Assembly (NCBI GenBank): GCA_022579005.1
Contig: MU401814.1
Coordinates: 1-27,799 of the forward strand
Source of the DNA: Poronia punctata
Taxonomy: Eukaryota; Ascomycota; Sordariomycetes; Xylariales; Xylariaceae
Reading direction: 5' to 3'
DNA: 27,799 bases
Shown: one piece after another, positions 10,803-23,043 of the stretch
Layout: each line of letters opens with the position of its first letter
Position numbering within the stretch: the stretch's first letter is position 1
Position numbers and translations under genes: made by a program
The notes under the pieces: generated by a model
The model's input: the letters and a program-made list of their open reading frames with translations, nothing else
The model's database searches: none
What the model was told of the DNA's origin: nothing

Positions 10803-11893
10803 ATATATTTTTTATATATATAAGTACTTATATTTAAATATATACTAATAGTACTACATACTAGTATTTATATTTATAATTAACTTTTTATTAATAAGCA
10901 AAACAACAATATTAACTTTTTTTTTTTTATTATTATAGCGTTTTAAAATTACCTTTATAAACTAAATAGTTACATTATTAAAATGCTTTATTTTAACTAT
11001 ATTGTACTTTTTAGTTTAAGTGTATTAAACGTTAGCATTAAGTATAATTGCGTATATATTTTAATCTTTAAGACTTATAAGGTTTACAAGGCCTTTTTTA
11101 ACGCTACTAAAACTATAAGTATTAAGTATTTTTATTACTATTTATAGTTATACTTAATAAATTATATAAATAATTAAAGAAAATATTTATAGCTTTTTTT
11201 TTTTTTAGCTTGTTTATATTTATATTAGTATTATTACTAAAGTTAGCATATATAACGTTGCTAACTTTGCTTATAGTTTTATAGCTAATTAAGACTGCTT
11301 TTATACGTTTTTTATTTACTTAATTAGCTAAAATATTAACTTTTATAATAATTATTATATTTTTTCTATTATTTAGTTGTTTTTATTTGCTATTTATTGT
11401 TTAGCTTTTAATATTTATAATAACGTATGCTTTTTTTGTGTTTAAGTAAAATAAGCTTAGCAATGCTAAAATTATACTTTTAATAACAATAAAAAAAGCA
11501 ACAAGACTAAAGCAGCTAAAAGCTATTATAATACTACTAAAAAAAAAAAGGTTATAAGTTTTAGTTACTTGTTTAGCTGTGCTTATAGCGTAAGTAGATC
11601 TTTTAAAAAGCTAATTATTATTAAAAAAATTTAAAAAAATAAGTTAAAAAACGTTAGAATTTTTACTAAGCATATAGTATTTTTTAAAAAAAAGAAAAAA
11701 AAAAACAAATAAAAAAAAAAAAATTAATTAAATAGGTAATTTAAAAGGTAGCGTTCTTATGCTATTGCCGTTTTTAGCTTAAAGTGTTTATTAATATATA
11801 TTATTATAGTATAAGTTAAAGCTGTCTTAATAGTAGTTTTTTATTAGCTAAAAACTATAAACTTAGCTTTTTTTAATTTTAACTTTAAAGCAA

Positions 11894-12195
11894 ATTATTT
11901 TTTATATATTGCTAGTAAGTATAAAAAACTAATAAAGTATAAAGAAAATTTTTATAAATAAATAAATAAAATAAAAAGGGTTACATAGTTTAGTAAATAT
12001 ATTTATTATTATAAATAAAAAGGTTAATTAAAAGGGCATAAAAAATAAAAACAAAGAATATTTATAACTTATATAAACTATTAAAATGTAAAAAGTAAAA
12101 TAAATAGCTTATACTAACGTTGCTAGGTAAAAAGTAGAGGTAATAGCTAGTTTAGCTACATATTAAGTGCAATTTATATACTTATATACCTTTTT
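11894..12195. other. AT-rich degraded DNA between repeat D copy 1 and repeat B copy 3
   Basis: About 300 bases with no frame. A taaaaagtagaggtaatag stretch near 12127 resembles the reverse complement of the pyrimidine tract beside repeat B copy 1. Confidence 0.5.
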
Positions 12196-12436
12196 TATAA
12201 AAGTAAAAGCTAATTAAATTAGAAAAATAAATTAGTGCTTATATATAAAAGCAATTAAAATTAATATAATATAGTTAATTTAGTATATAGTTATATAACC
12301 TTTTAAATTTAAAAAACTAATATATAATATAGCATAAAAGATTTTTTTTTATACTTATTAAAAACATAGCTATAGCTATTAGTTAGCTATAGGATTTGCT
12401 AAGTAAGGTGCTAAGTGCTTGCAAACCTACTTATTT
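12196..12436 (+). repeat. Repeat B, copy 3 (241 bp)
   Basis: Same length as copy 2, starting tataaaagtaaaagc and ending gcaaacctacttatt. It is the copy that best preserves agctataggatttgctaag and ggtgctaagtgcttgcaaac. It is followed after about 35 bases by a 14-bp minisatellite and then by repeat D copy 2. Confidence 0.7.
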
Positions 12437-12470
12437 ATAACAACCTTTTATACTTACTTATATACTTACT

Positions 12471-12526
12471 TTAACCTTTATATTTTAACCTTTATATTTT
12501 AACTTTTATACCTTAACCTTTATTTT
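12471..12526 (+). repeat. 14-bp minisatellite, four units
   Basis: Four tandem 14-mers: ttaacctttatatt twice exactly, then ttaacttttatacc and ttaacctttatttt. Unit differences are mostly C/T transitions. It lies between repeat B copy 3 and repeat D copy 2. Confidence 0.85.
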
Positions 12527-13771
12527 ACTTTAACTTTTATTTTTTAATATTTTTACTACTTTTTAATATTACTATTTCCTTTATATATTAAGCCTTTTAA
12601 TTATTTAACTAACTATATATTATACTAAACTTTGCTTATATATAGTATTTTATAAATATATATTATTGCTAGTTTTAGCAAACTAAAGTTGCATATATAT
12701 TTTTTATATATATAAGTACTTATACATATTTATACTAATAAAAGTATATACTAGGATTTATACTTATAGCTAAACTTTTATTAATAAAATAAAATAATAA
12801 TATATACTTTTTTTTTATAGTTGTTATAGCTTTTTAAAATACTTTTTATAAACTAAGTAGTTACTTTGTTAGTATGCTTTATTTTAACCTTATTATACTT
12901 TTTAGTTTAAAAAAGTTAAATATTAGTATAAAAGGTAGCTATATATATATATTAATCTTTAATACTTATAAGGTTTATAAAGCCTTTTTTAATACTACTA
13001 AAATAGTAAGTATTAAGTACTTTTATTACTATATACTTTTATATTTAATATGTTATATAGGCAATTAAGCAGGCTATTTGCAGCTTTTTTTTTTTAGCGT
13101 GTTTACATTTATATAAGCGTTTTTACTAAAGTTACTATATATAACATTATTAAGTTTGCTTATAGTTTTATAGCTAATTAAAACTACTTTTACGCGTTTT
13201 TTATTAACTTTACTAAATATTAAGTTAATTTTTATAATAATTATTATACTATTTTAGTTACTTAGTTATTTTTTTTTAGCATTTATTGCTTAGCTTTTAG
13301 TATTTATAATAATACATACTTTTTTTATATTTAAATAAAACAAGCTTAGCAGTGCAAAAACTATACTTTAAATAATAATAATAAAAATAAAAAAGCTAAA
13401 AGCTATTATAATATTACTAAAAAAAAAAAGTTATAAGTTTTAGTTGCTTATTTAGCTATGCTTATAGCATAAGTAGATTTTTTAAAAAGCTAATTATTAT
13501 TAAAAAAGTTTAAAAGAATAAGTTAGAAAATGTTAGAATTTTTACTAAGTATATAGCATTTTTTTTAAAAAAAAAGGAAAAATAACAAATAAAAAAAAAA
13601 AAAATTAATTAAATAAGTAATTTACAGGGTAGCGTTTTTATGCCGTTGCTATTTTTAGCTTAAAGTGTTTATTAATATACATTATTATAGTATAGGTTAA
13701 AGCTATCTTAGTAGTAGTTTTTTATTAGCTAAAAACTAAAAACTTAGCTTTTTTTACTTTTAACTTTACTG
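12527..13771 (+). repeat. Repeat D, copy 2, with the empty LTR insertion site
   Basis: Uninterrupted partner of 10313-11893. At 12685-12705 it reads aaagttgcatatatat and then ttttt, which is the pre-insertion form of the junction in copy 1. Further shared landmarks are atgctttattttaac, aatctttaa, cttataaggttta, tatagttttatagctaatta and attaatatacattattatag. Copies differ by transitions and a fair number of transversions, so the duplication is older than the LTR insertion. Confidence 0.8.
12874..13068 (+). pseudogene. 64-codon frame remnant in repeat D, possibly integrase-derived
   Basis: A complete ATG-to-TAA frame of 64 residues rich in Ile, Leu, Tyr and Phe. It is not a real gene: it sits in a decayed repeat, and its twin in copy 1 (from 10982) has an in-frame TAG at codon 55. 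The two translations are collinear with 48 of 65 positions the same. YILIF..TYKVYKAFFN in both copies may correspond to the second-Asp segment of an rve integrase core, with the Asp lost. A downstream YSFIAN phrase also recurs in both copies. The identification is weak. Confidence 0.35.
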
Positions 13772-14514
13772 CTTTGTTTATAATATTTATTATTTTCTAT
13801 TTATATATACTATAATTTTAACTATACTATAATTACTAGCTAATACTTTATTAACTTAATATTTAAGCTTTTTTTAGTATATAATATAATATAAGAATTT
13901 CCTTCCTTTTGTTTATTTAAGTACTATATTTAAAGTATACTAAAGTTTTAATTAAATTATTAGGCAAACCTTATATTATTATTAGTAATATTTTACTATA
14001 TAACCTATAAGTATACTAACTTACTTACTTTTTTATTTTATATAAAAAAAGTATTTTTATTAATATATATTAAAACTTGCAACTATATAGCCTAGCTTAT
14101 AAAAAATATTAAAAAATACCTTGTTACTATAAACACATTATAATATTTTTAGCGCCTTTATTAAAGTTAAATTATTATTATTATTATTTTGCTAGTTTAA
14201 TAAAAACTACTAAGCTACTTTGCTACAATTTTAAGCTAAAGTAATGCTGCTATTTTTTATTACATAACTGCTAAAACTTTTTTTAATATATAGTTAGCTT
14301 TAGCTAGTTTATTACTATAAATATAAAAGCTAAATATAATACTATAGCAATACGTAGCTAGTTAGTATAGTAAACGCTAAAAAAAAGGCTAAATAACTAA
14401 AAAAAGCAACTACTAAATAAAAAGCTAAACTAACGCTTATACTAAAAGCAACAAATTATTTTTAGCTTTATATAATTAAAAAATATTAATTAAATAATAA
14501 AAAAGTTAAGCTAA
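13772..14514. other. AT-rich degraded DNA, no gene
   Basis: No frame or repeat partner recognised. From about 13.8 kb the top strand is richer in ACT and CTA than the sequence to its left, marking entry into a different ancient element. Confidence 0.45.
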
Positions 14515-15161
14515 GATGCTTTTTATAAAGGTATTGCCTTAATTTTAAATAAACATGCCTATATTTATTTTTGCATTTCTTTAATTAGCTTTAAAAATAC
14601 TAAAAACAGCAACCTTTTTATATATGCTAAGCAAAATAGCAACATAATTAAAATAAATATACCTTATATCCTTTGCTTAACTTGTAGCTATAAAAATTTA
14701 GTAAGTAAAAAATATATTTATTAATATATATAAGCTATTATTTTCTTTAGCTATATATACATAGTTGCCTAGTAACTAACTACTATACTATACAAGCTTA
14801 TAGTTTTTAAAATACCTATATATAACTATATTAAATATAAAAATATTAACAACTAGTTAAATACATATAAACTTATTATAAAGTTATTATTTAATATTTT
14901 ATTATATAGTATATATACTTTATATTAAACCTTTAGTTTTATTGCTATATACTTATATAAAGAGGTACTATATTTATTATATTAACTACCTTTATGCAAA
15001 ATAAAATAAAAATATTAAAAAAGGGGCGCTATATAAGTATTTACCTACCTTACTACTATAATTTTAAAAAAGCGCACGCTAAATAACTAAAAAAGGTTAA
15101 TAATAATGTTTTTTATATTTTTGCTAGCATAAAACAAGCTTTATTAAGCTTTATAGCATTA
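14515..15161 (+). pseudogene. Decayed plus-strand coding region, family not recognised
   Basis: Two protein-like stretches. From 14515, 69 codons are open to a TAA at 14722-14724, containing ISFKNTKNSNLFIYAKQ and then a Cys-Leu-Thr-Cys pair (14674-14685) in a context that could be one half of a zinc ribbon or finger. In another frame, 14961-15161 is open except for one TAA at 15084-15086 and reads ILKKGRYISIYLPYYYNFKK and later VFYIFASIKQALLSFIAL. Such lengths and compositions are unusual for RIP-saturated sequence, so a coding origin is likely. A transposon accessory or helicase-type protein is conceivable, but no diagnostic motif is seen. The frame change needs at least one indel between them. 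Confidence 0.4.
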
Positions 15162-16570
15162 TAGCAAAAATAAATAAAAGTATAGAAAATTAAACTCTTT
15201 GCTATATAGTAGCTATAGTAGTTTATATACTATATATATTACTTTATTTTAATTGCTACTACAAACATAAGTAGTAGTTATATATAAATATATAGCAGCT
15301 TAATTACATTTTTACTTAATTTGCTAACTACAACCCTTTTTACTATCTTTTTACTTTAAGTTTTCTTATATGCTTTAATTATAGCTAAAGCAACTACTAA
15401 TACTACTATATTTTAATATTATACCTGCTTAGCCTTATTACTAAATACTACTATAAAATTAACTACCTTTAATATTATTATATAATCTTAACTAGCTAAT
15501 ATATAGTTTATTAAAATAACAATTTACAATACTTAAGTTTTTATTACTAATATTATTATTAAAGTTTAATATAAAATATATAAAATAATACTGTATATAT
15601 ACGTACTAATACTAACCTATTAAGTTAATTATAATAAAATTAATAAACAATTTAAATACTTTTAAAAACAAGAACTTTATAATATTATATTAGCATAATA
15701 TAATATGTTTAACTAAAAGCTTTAAATAGCCTTTGTTTATAATAAGTTTAAAGTTATAAGCATTATTATTAAGCTACAAAGCTTTATAAGCAGTATATGT
15801 TTATAAATAACCTATGCTTTAAGCAGTTTTTAAAAAATAGCTAAAAAAAAGCCTACTTTATAAAAAAAGTTAGCTATAAATAAAAAAATAATAGTTTTAA
15901 TTAAAAAAATTAAAAAAGTAAAGTACTTATTAGTTTTTAAAATATAACTAACGCTATAGCAAGCACAAAAAAAAAGTAATTACTTTATAAAATTACTAAA
16001 CTTAAAAATGTTTTACTTAAAGTAAATATATATATTATACCTTATATTTATTAAAAAGTATATATATACTACTTTAGTTTTAGTATAGCAAGTACTAACC
16101 TTATATATATAATTAAGTATAAAAAATAATAAAACGCGTAATTTTTTAAATATTATTACTTATATACTATATAAGATTAAAAAAGGTAAAGAAAGCAGTT
16201 AGGCGTAATTAAGCAAAAATACTACGCAGCATTAAGTATAAATGCAAATATACTTAATATTTATATATATATGCCTATTAAGTAACTTTTTATTTATATT
16301 AGCAAAGTATAAAATTAAGCATATATATTATACTATTGCTATAAACTGCCTTATAAGTTAAACTACGTAGCATATTAGCTTATACAAACTTATTTAGCTA
16401 TAATTAAATAATTATAATTATACTAATATATTTAGCTAAAAATATAAACAATATATTATATACTTTTTAGCAAAATAGTTATATAAACAAGACTAAATAG
16501 CCTTAATAGTTATTAAAAAAAAAAAAAAAGCAAGGGAATACCTTTATAAAGCTTATAAAGCTAAGTAAAT
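15162..16570 (+). pseudogene. Probable continuation of the decayed plus-strand coding region
   Basis: Frames are broken by many TAA and TAG codons, but protein-like phrases recur on the plus strand, the clearest at about 16380-16567, ending in KKKKKAREYLYKAYKAK before a TAA. The 15-A run at 16515-16529 falls inside this frame as a lysine string. The boundaries are approximate, and I cannot assign a family. Confidence 0.25.
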
Positions 16571-19500
16571 AAACAACATCTTATGCTAAACATAAAGTAC
16601 TATAACTTAAAAGCATTATAAAAAACTTATAAACTATATATAGTTAAATATAAATATATATTTAAGCACCTTTAATACGTATACTTACTTAACTTAATAT
16701 ATATACGCACGTAATAATACGTTAAAATCTAAACGCTTAATGCTTATATACTAATATTACAAACCTTATACTATATAAAAACAATATTTTTTAAGTTAAA
16801 AGGTAGTTATAAATATTAAAGTAATAAAAATATGCTTATATTTTATTATAATATACCTTTTAATATAGCTAAAGCAATATATTACCTTTTACGTACTGTT
16901 AAGATTTTGCTTTTACGTTTATAATAAGCTAAAAATAAAGCATATAAGCTTTAAAGTTATTTATTAGTTTTATATACTTTTTAGTATTTATTATTAGTTT
17001 ATTTTACTTTTTAATAAAAATACTTTTATACGCTACTTAATTATATATTTATACTTGCTTTTACTTAAAAAAAACCTTATACTTTTAATAGCATATATAT
17101 TTTATTAGTATTTAGTATATAAACTGCACTTTTTTTTACATAATAATATTATTATTATTAAAATATGCTTTTTTTACTATATATACGTATATAAACAATT
17201 TAATTAATTACTTTTACCTTTTTTATATTATCTTATTGCTTATTATTTATACTAATAAGTTTTATTTATATAAGTAGCTAATATTTACTTAGTTATAAAT
17301 TTTATAGCAATAGTTAATAAAGCCTTTTAATATTATATGCCTTTATACGTTATTAAACTAACTTTATATATTACCTTTATACTTTATAACTAACCTTTAC
17401 TACTTATAACTATATTTACTTTATTAAACAAAATATACTTAAGTAGCAAACATAGCTTACGTACTTAAGCATATATAGCTATTATCTTAATATATTAAGC
17501 TATTAATATAGTAAACATTTAAAATTTAAAAAGTACTATAGTTTATTTTAGCAATTTTTATATAATATAAAAAAAAGGCCCCTTTTTAAACAAAGCTCTA
17601 CTTACTTAGTCTTTTTTAGCAGCAGCTTTATAAGTATTTATAACGCGTTTATAATGTTAGCGCAAACGTATATATTATATTATACTATAAAAAATTTAAC
17701 TTTTTATTTTTTTAATTAACTTAGCATTATATTAATATAGTTTAACTTTTTAGTGCTAAATACTACTTTTTAAGTTTGCATTTATAAATATTATATATAA
17801 TATAAAGTATTTTATTTTTTAATAATTAAGCTACATATAAAAACACGTATTTAAAATATTAGTTTATAATATAGCTATCTTTATATTTGCAAATATTATA
17901 AAAATACTGCTTATTTAAGTAAACTAAGCTAAACTTAACTTATTAAAAACTATATACTATATTAAAACTTATTACTAAATATTATAGCTTATTTAATAAT
18001 ATTGCTTTAAATGTATAACTAACTATGCTTATTATATTTTTAAGCAAATAGCAATACTATAGTTTTTAAATTTTATATAGTATTTACTAGTTAAAAGTAC
18101 TATTATAAAAGTAATTAATTTAACTTTACTACGTTATAGTGTTTATATATAAATTTATTAATTTTATTATACTTATATTATATTAATTAGCAATTACTAT
18201 AGTTGTTTGTTTACTTACTTTAGTAGTAGTAGTATTGTTTTTAATAAAAATACTTTTTTAAATTTTTTGCTTTTTATTAAGTACTACTTTTTTTTTTTAG
18301 CAACTTTAGCTTTATTACTTTATTATAGTTATTGTTTTAAGCATTATAAGCAAAGTAATTAAAAATACTACGTATATAAGCTAAGTTTATACTAATATAT
18401 TATTAATTAAATTAAGTATTAAAATTAGCGTTATTATAAAAAGTATACTATATTAAAATATATTATTTAATAATACTAATAATATTATTATTAAAGCAAA
18501 AGCTGTTTAGTAAATATTGTTAAGTTATACTACTAAGTAAGCTATATAACAATAAACCTTAAAAAAAAATATTATTATTATAAAACATATTATATATTTT
18601 TTAACGCTTATATTATAGTAAAAATATATAACTTAAAACTAAGCATTATATAAAAGCATTATAGCGCTATAAGCACTATAAAAACTACTAAGCTAGTTTG
18701 CTAGTGTTTTAAATTAAAGTAGCATTAAGCTAATACCTTTTATTATAAAGTATATAATATCTTTGCTTAGTATACAAGCTAGCCCTAGCTAATTTACTTT
18801 TATAAGTAAAAAAAACAAGTACTATACTACTAAAACGTTAGTATAGTTAAAGTAATAAAAATAAAATAATAGTTTATTTGCTTAAACTTAAAAAAGTAAA
18901 CTAAAGCAATAGTAAAGTTTATAATAATATATAGCTACGTATATAAGTATATATATAGTTAAAAAAAACTATTGTTATAAATAAGCAAGTTGCCTAGTAA
19001 TAAGCAGCTTAATTAGCAAATTATTAGCTAACTGCTAAATCTTGTCCTTTTTTAAAATAAAAAATATTTAAACCTAGTTTTATACTAAAGTACGTACTTA
19101 GCATTAGCTAATTAAATAATTTATAATATAATATAAAATTAGCAATATTAGCTATTATCTAATTTACTATGCTTTATATATTTTAGTATATTTAATATAT
19201 AACTTAAGTTATATAAATTAATAAATTTTTGCTATATTGCTAAAGTAAACATTAGTTATAAAAGTAATTTAAGCTTTGTTTTTATATAAGTAAGCCTTGC
19301 TAATTTTATATTTAATTTTATTACCTAATTTTATTATAAGCAATTTGCAAATTTTATTTAGATAATAATAAAATTTATATTACTTTATAACTAATATTTA
19401 TATTAACATTTATAATATAATAACTTGCTTTTAAGTATAGTAATAGCGTTTATATTTTATATGTTTTGTAGTACGCCTAGTATAGTAACTTTACTAAAAA

Positions 19501-20615
19501 AAGCTAAGGTATTTATATACCTTATTGCAGCTTGTTTTATTAGTTAACAGTTTTTACTTTATTATATAAGTAAACTTTGCAAATATTTTATAACTAAACT
19601 AAATTAAAATGCTAAAAGGCCTACTTATATATTAATAAAAACTTACAATATTTACTTATATAAAAACAAAGGTCTAGATTGCCTAACTAATGCTAATATT
19701 AATAGTATAATAAGCAATACTAAATTTTAGCAATAGCTTTTATATTTTGCATATATTACAGTATACCTAGCATTGTAAATTTGTTTAGAAAATTAAAAAC
19801 AATTATATACCTACCTACTTAATTGCAAATTAGTTAATTAGTTAATACTTTATCTCTACCTTGTTATATAAATAAGTTTGCAGATTTTATATAGCAAATA
19901 GGAATATAGTATGCTTTAATTTATATTATAGTTATAAAGTTTTAAATATTATTTGCCTTAGCTAGTATTTTATATTATTTACCTTATATTATAAGTAATA
20001 ATTTTTACTTAAAAGCACTAGCCCTATTTTTAATTTAATTAAATATTACCTTTGCTTATATACGCTAGTAAAAAATAAGTAGTTTGCTTATTCTAAGGCT
20101 AGACGCAAGGTAATAAATAATAGTACTAAAATATATATAGTAATAAAGAATATAAATTAATAAGTACTATATATATATACTTAAAACTACTTATATTTTA
20201 AGTATATTAGACTTTTTTATGTCTTCTTTTTTTTAGTTTTTATTTATATGCAATATAATAGTTAATGTCTTAATACTATATATATATATATAGTTATTAT
20301 TAAAATCTATTTTTATTTAATCTATATGTTAAATAGACTTTAGTTTTGTAATAAAATTAAAAATTTTTAAATAAATTATTTTATCTTTATATTAAAAAAA
20401 GTCTAGCTAAAATAAACGTATTAGCTAGGTTTTTAAGGCTTTGTATTAATTTTAGCTTTATAAAAGTATTTTAAAAAGTATAACTTAGTATATTATATAT
20501 ATAATAAATAATTAAATAACTAGGTCTAAAAAGCAACGCTAATAATAGCTATATATATAAAAAAATAAACATAAGCTAGCCTTTTTAATTTTATAACTAC
20601 TATGTTATATAAAAA
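16571..20615. other. 4 kb of AT-rich degraded DNA, nothing recognised
   Basis: I found no supportable frame, repeat partner, RNA gene or element end. A weak inverted match (agactttttt near 20209 and aaaaaaagtct near 20395) could be the termini of a roughly 200-bp element, but it is too short and low in complexity to call. The sequence is presumably the bodies of old transposons. Confidence 0.45.
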
Positions 20616-20641
20616 TATAATAAGCATGTATGCTAATTACG
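20616..20641 (+). mobile_element. Fragment of the solo-LTR family (palindrome remnant)
   Basis: Twenty-six bases centred on agcatgtatgct align without gaps to the 5' palindrome of the 300-bp LTR with five differences, four of them C to T or G to A. The following ttata then matches the LTR if seven bases are missing. No further LTR sequence follows, so this would be a truncated copy. Chance similarity cannot be excluded at this length. Confidence 0.35.
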
Positions 20642-20979
20642 TTATAATCTTTCCTAGCTAAAAAAGTAGCTATTTTTAGCACTTTAAAGCTAAAATAAAT
20701 TAATGCAAAAAATAAATAATTATATATAGCTATTTTTAATTAATATAAGGCCTAAGCTATTTTATTAGTTGTTTTTAATTATTTAAAACTATTAAAAAAC
20801 TAATATATTGTTTTTGTTATAACTATTAAAGTTTTTTAGTAGTTATACTATTAGGTTGCTTAGCTTTTTTTTTAGCTATAGCTTTTTTAAGTGTTTTTAT
20901 ATTTGTACAATATTATATTTAGCTTTTTTAATTATAAAAATAAATAGGTTAAAGCCGGTTTATATATTAAGCAAAAGTC

Positions 20980-22990
20980 TTGTTTGCTTTATAGTAAAAA
21001 GCGTTAGCTTAACTAAAGCTTAAGCTTATAGCAAATATTTTATATAAACTTTACTTAACTTATAAAAACATAATGTTTTAAAAAGTTAATTTTAGCTTAT
21101 ATTTTTTAACTTTTACTAAAGTACTAAAAAGCTTATAATAAAACTTATAATAGCGTGTTTTTTTTATATTAAAAACTAAAGTAAGTAATACAATATTATA
21201 TAAGCTATTAATAAAAAGCCTTTTTTTTAATATAGTTATCTTTATAAGCAAATTAAATAAAAAGCTTATAAATTTTGCTTTTTTTAATAATAGCAATAAT
21301 AACCTTATATTAGTTTATTAATTAAATAAGGCCTTAGTAGTGCTTTATAGCTAAAATTTGTTTAGCTTTAATATTATTAAACCTAGTATTTAAAGTTAAA
21401 AAGCTTTATTTTAATTTTAACTTTGCTTATTTTTTATATTTATTTAATAAATTCCTATTATTTATTTTAATATATTTAAAAAAGTCTAGGTATTTTATAG
21501 TTAGTAGTTACTAAGTATACTTAAAGCTAATATAAATAGTTAGTTTAGCTTTTTAAATAAAAAGACTATATAAAAAATGCTAAGCATTTTATACTTTTAA
21601 TTGCTATACTAAATTAAAAAAAAAAGAATTTTAATATTTTAAAAAAAGGGCATTATATTAAATATGTTTTAGTATAGCATAGTTAATATTATAAAGATTT
21701 GCTATATACTTTTATTTAACATTATTAAGCTATTAAAAATATAAGCTTTTTAATTTTTATAATTAACTACTAAACTATACTAATATATATATTTATAAAC
21801 TTTAAGTATAAAAAATTGCAGCTATTATTAGCATATATTTTGCTTTTATTAATAATTTTAAGTAACTTTGCTTTGCTTTTATGCTTTTAATAAGTATACC
21901 TTTTATATAGGTTTTATTACTATTATAAAAAGCTTAAAGTAGGCAATAAAATAATAATTTTTTATAAAGTGTACTAAAGTAACTATTACTTTATTATTTA
22001 ATAATTACTATTTTTGTTTAACTTTAAAATTAGTATTAACTAACTATAGTAGCTTATATTAGTACTATAATAAATTGCTATTATTATTATAAAAGTTTGC
22101 TAAGCTATAAAAACTGTTAGTATCGGGTTTTTTTAATAGTAGCATTTTTATATTAAAATTAAAGGTTTGCTTTGTTTATAAAAAAACAAAGTTTTTTTAA
22201 TATAAATATAAAGTGTAAATTTTTTTAAGTAAATGTTAAAAAAAAGGGTTTTAGTTTGCGCTTTTTAGTAAAAAAATATAAAGCTTAAATTCTAAAGCCT
22301 TTAGCAAGTAATTAATAAGCTTTATTTTAATAATTAGCTGCTTAGCAGGCCTTTTTTAGTTTAAAAAAACTTTATATTAAGTTGCTTTTTATATAAACAT
22401 TAAAATAAGAAGCAAAAGATTTTTATTTACTATACTATTACGCCTTATGTTAATTGCTTTTTAAAAGGCACTTTATAAGAAAATTAGCGTTACTAAGCAA
22501 AGGTATTTATATAACTAGCTGTTAGCTTGCTTATAAAAAAAAATAAAGTTGTATTTAAAAAGTATTTAGTATATATTGCTTAGCTAGGCTTTTATTAGCA
22601 AGCGTATTGCTTTGCTATGTTTTAAAAAAAGAGTTTTGCTTAAAAGATTAAATATATAAATACTCTAGTTTTAAAAGTTAATAATAATAAGTATTTAATA
22701 ATTATTGTTAATATATTTTTTTAAAATAAAGAGCTTTATATTAAATTTTTTTTTATACTACATTTTTAACTGTTTTTTAAAGTAGTAACCTATACTTTAA
22801 AGTAAAAGGCTTTAACTTATGCTTATAACCTAGCTAAAAGTATTTTTAAATAAGATATTAGGTTTATTGCTTAAAATTAACTAAATACTTACTATTATTT
22901 TACTTTTTAAAAGCTACTTACGCTTATTATACTTAATTAATATGCTAAGCTAAAAGCTAAATATTTTTTTTTGCTATGTTTTTTAAAAAA
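20980..22990 (-). pseudogene. Decayed minus-strand coding region of an unidentified transposon
   Basis: Several protein-like stretches share the minus orientation. The longest intact piece is a 72-codon frame at 21078-21296, rich in Leu, Ile and Lys and containing VFNIKKTRYYKFYYKLFSTL. Another is 33 codons at 22257-22355, with LIIKIKLINYLLKALEFKLY. Between them are shorter phrases in various frames. In-frame stops are TAA and TAG, as RIP of Gln and Trp codons would produce. I compared the phrases with reverse transcriptase, DDE transposase and DUF3435-type recombinase patterns and could not make a convincing match. The 72-codon frame should not be annotated as a gene. Confidence 0.35.
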
Positions 22991-23043
22991 TAAATTCTAA
23001 GCGTTTTTTATTTAGCAGTAATTAGTTAATTTTAGTATTGCTA

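Larger units (their letters stand above)
10313..11893 (+). repeat. Repeat D, copy 1, interrupted by the solo LTR
   Basis: Direct repeat of 12527-13771. The match runs from actttaacttttatttta through gttttagcaaactaa, is broken by the 300-bp insertion at 10503-10802, resumes with ttttatatatataagtact, and ends near gtagttttttattagctaa. Within it, the 65-codon frame starting at ATG 10982 aligns codon by codon with the frame at 12874 of copy 2, with about 48 of 65 residues the same. Phrases such as CVYILIFKTYKVYKAFFN could be a decayed integrase core, but that reading is weak. Here the frame has an internal TAG. Confidence 0.8.

Noticed and set aside
20200..20410. A small transposon with agactttttt terminal inverted repeats
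   Set aside because: The match is about ten bases, T-rich, with no clear target duplication, so it is within chance expectation here.
21078..21296. A 72-codon minus-strand frame as a real gene
   Set aside because: The frame continues protein-like beyond its ends through TAA and TAG stops, so it is one open piece of a decayed transposon gene. No promoter or homologue is visible.
20980..22990. A DUF3435/Starship-captain-type recombinase or piggyBac-type transposase in the minus-strand relic
   Set aside because: I compared the protein-like phrases with what I know of these families and found no ordered set of conserved residues, so no assignment is made.
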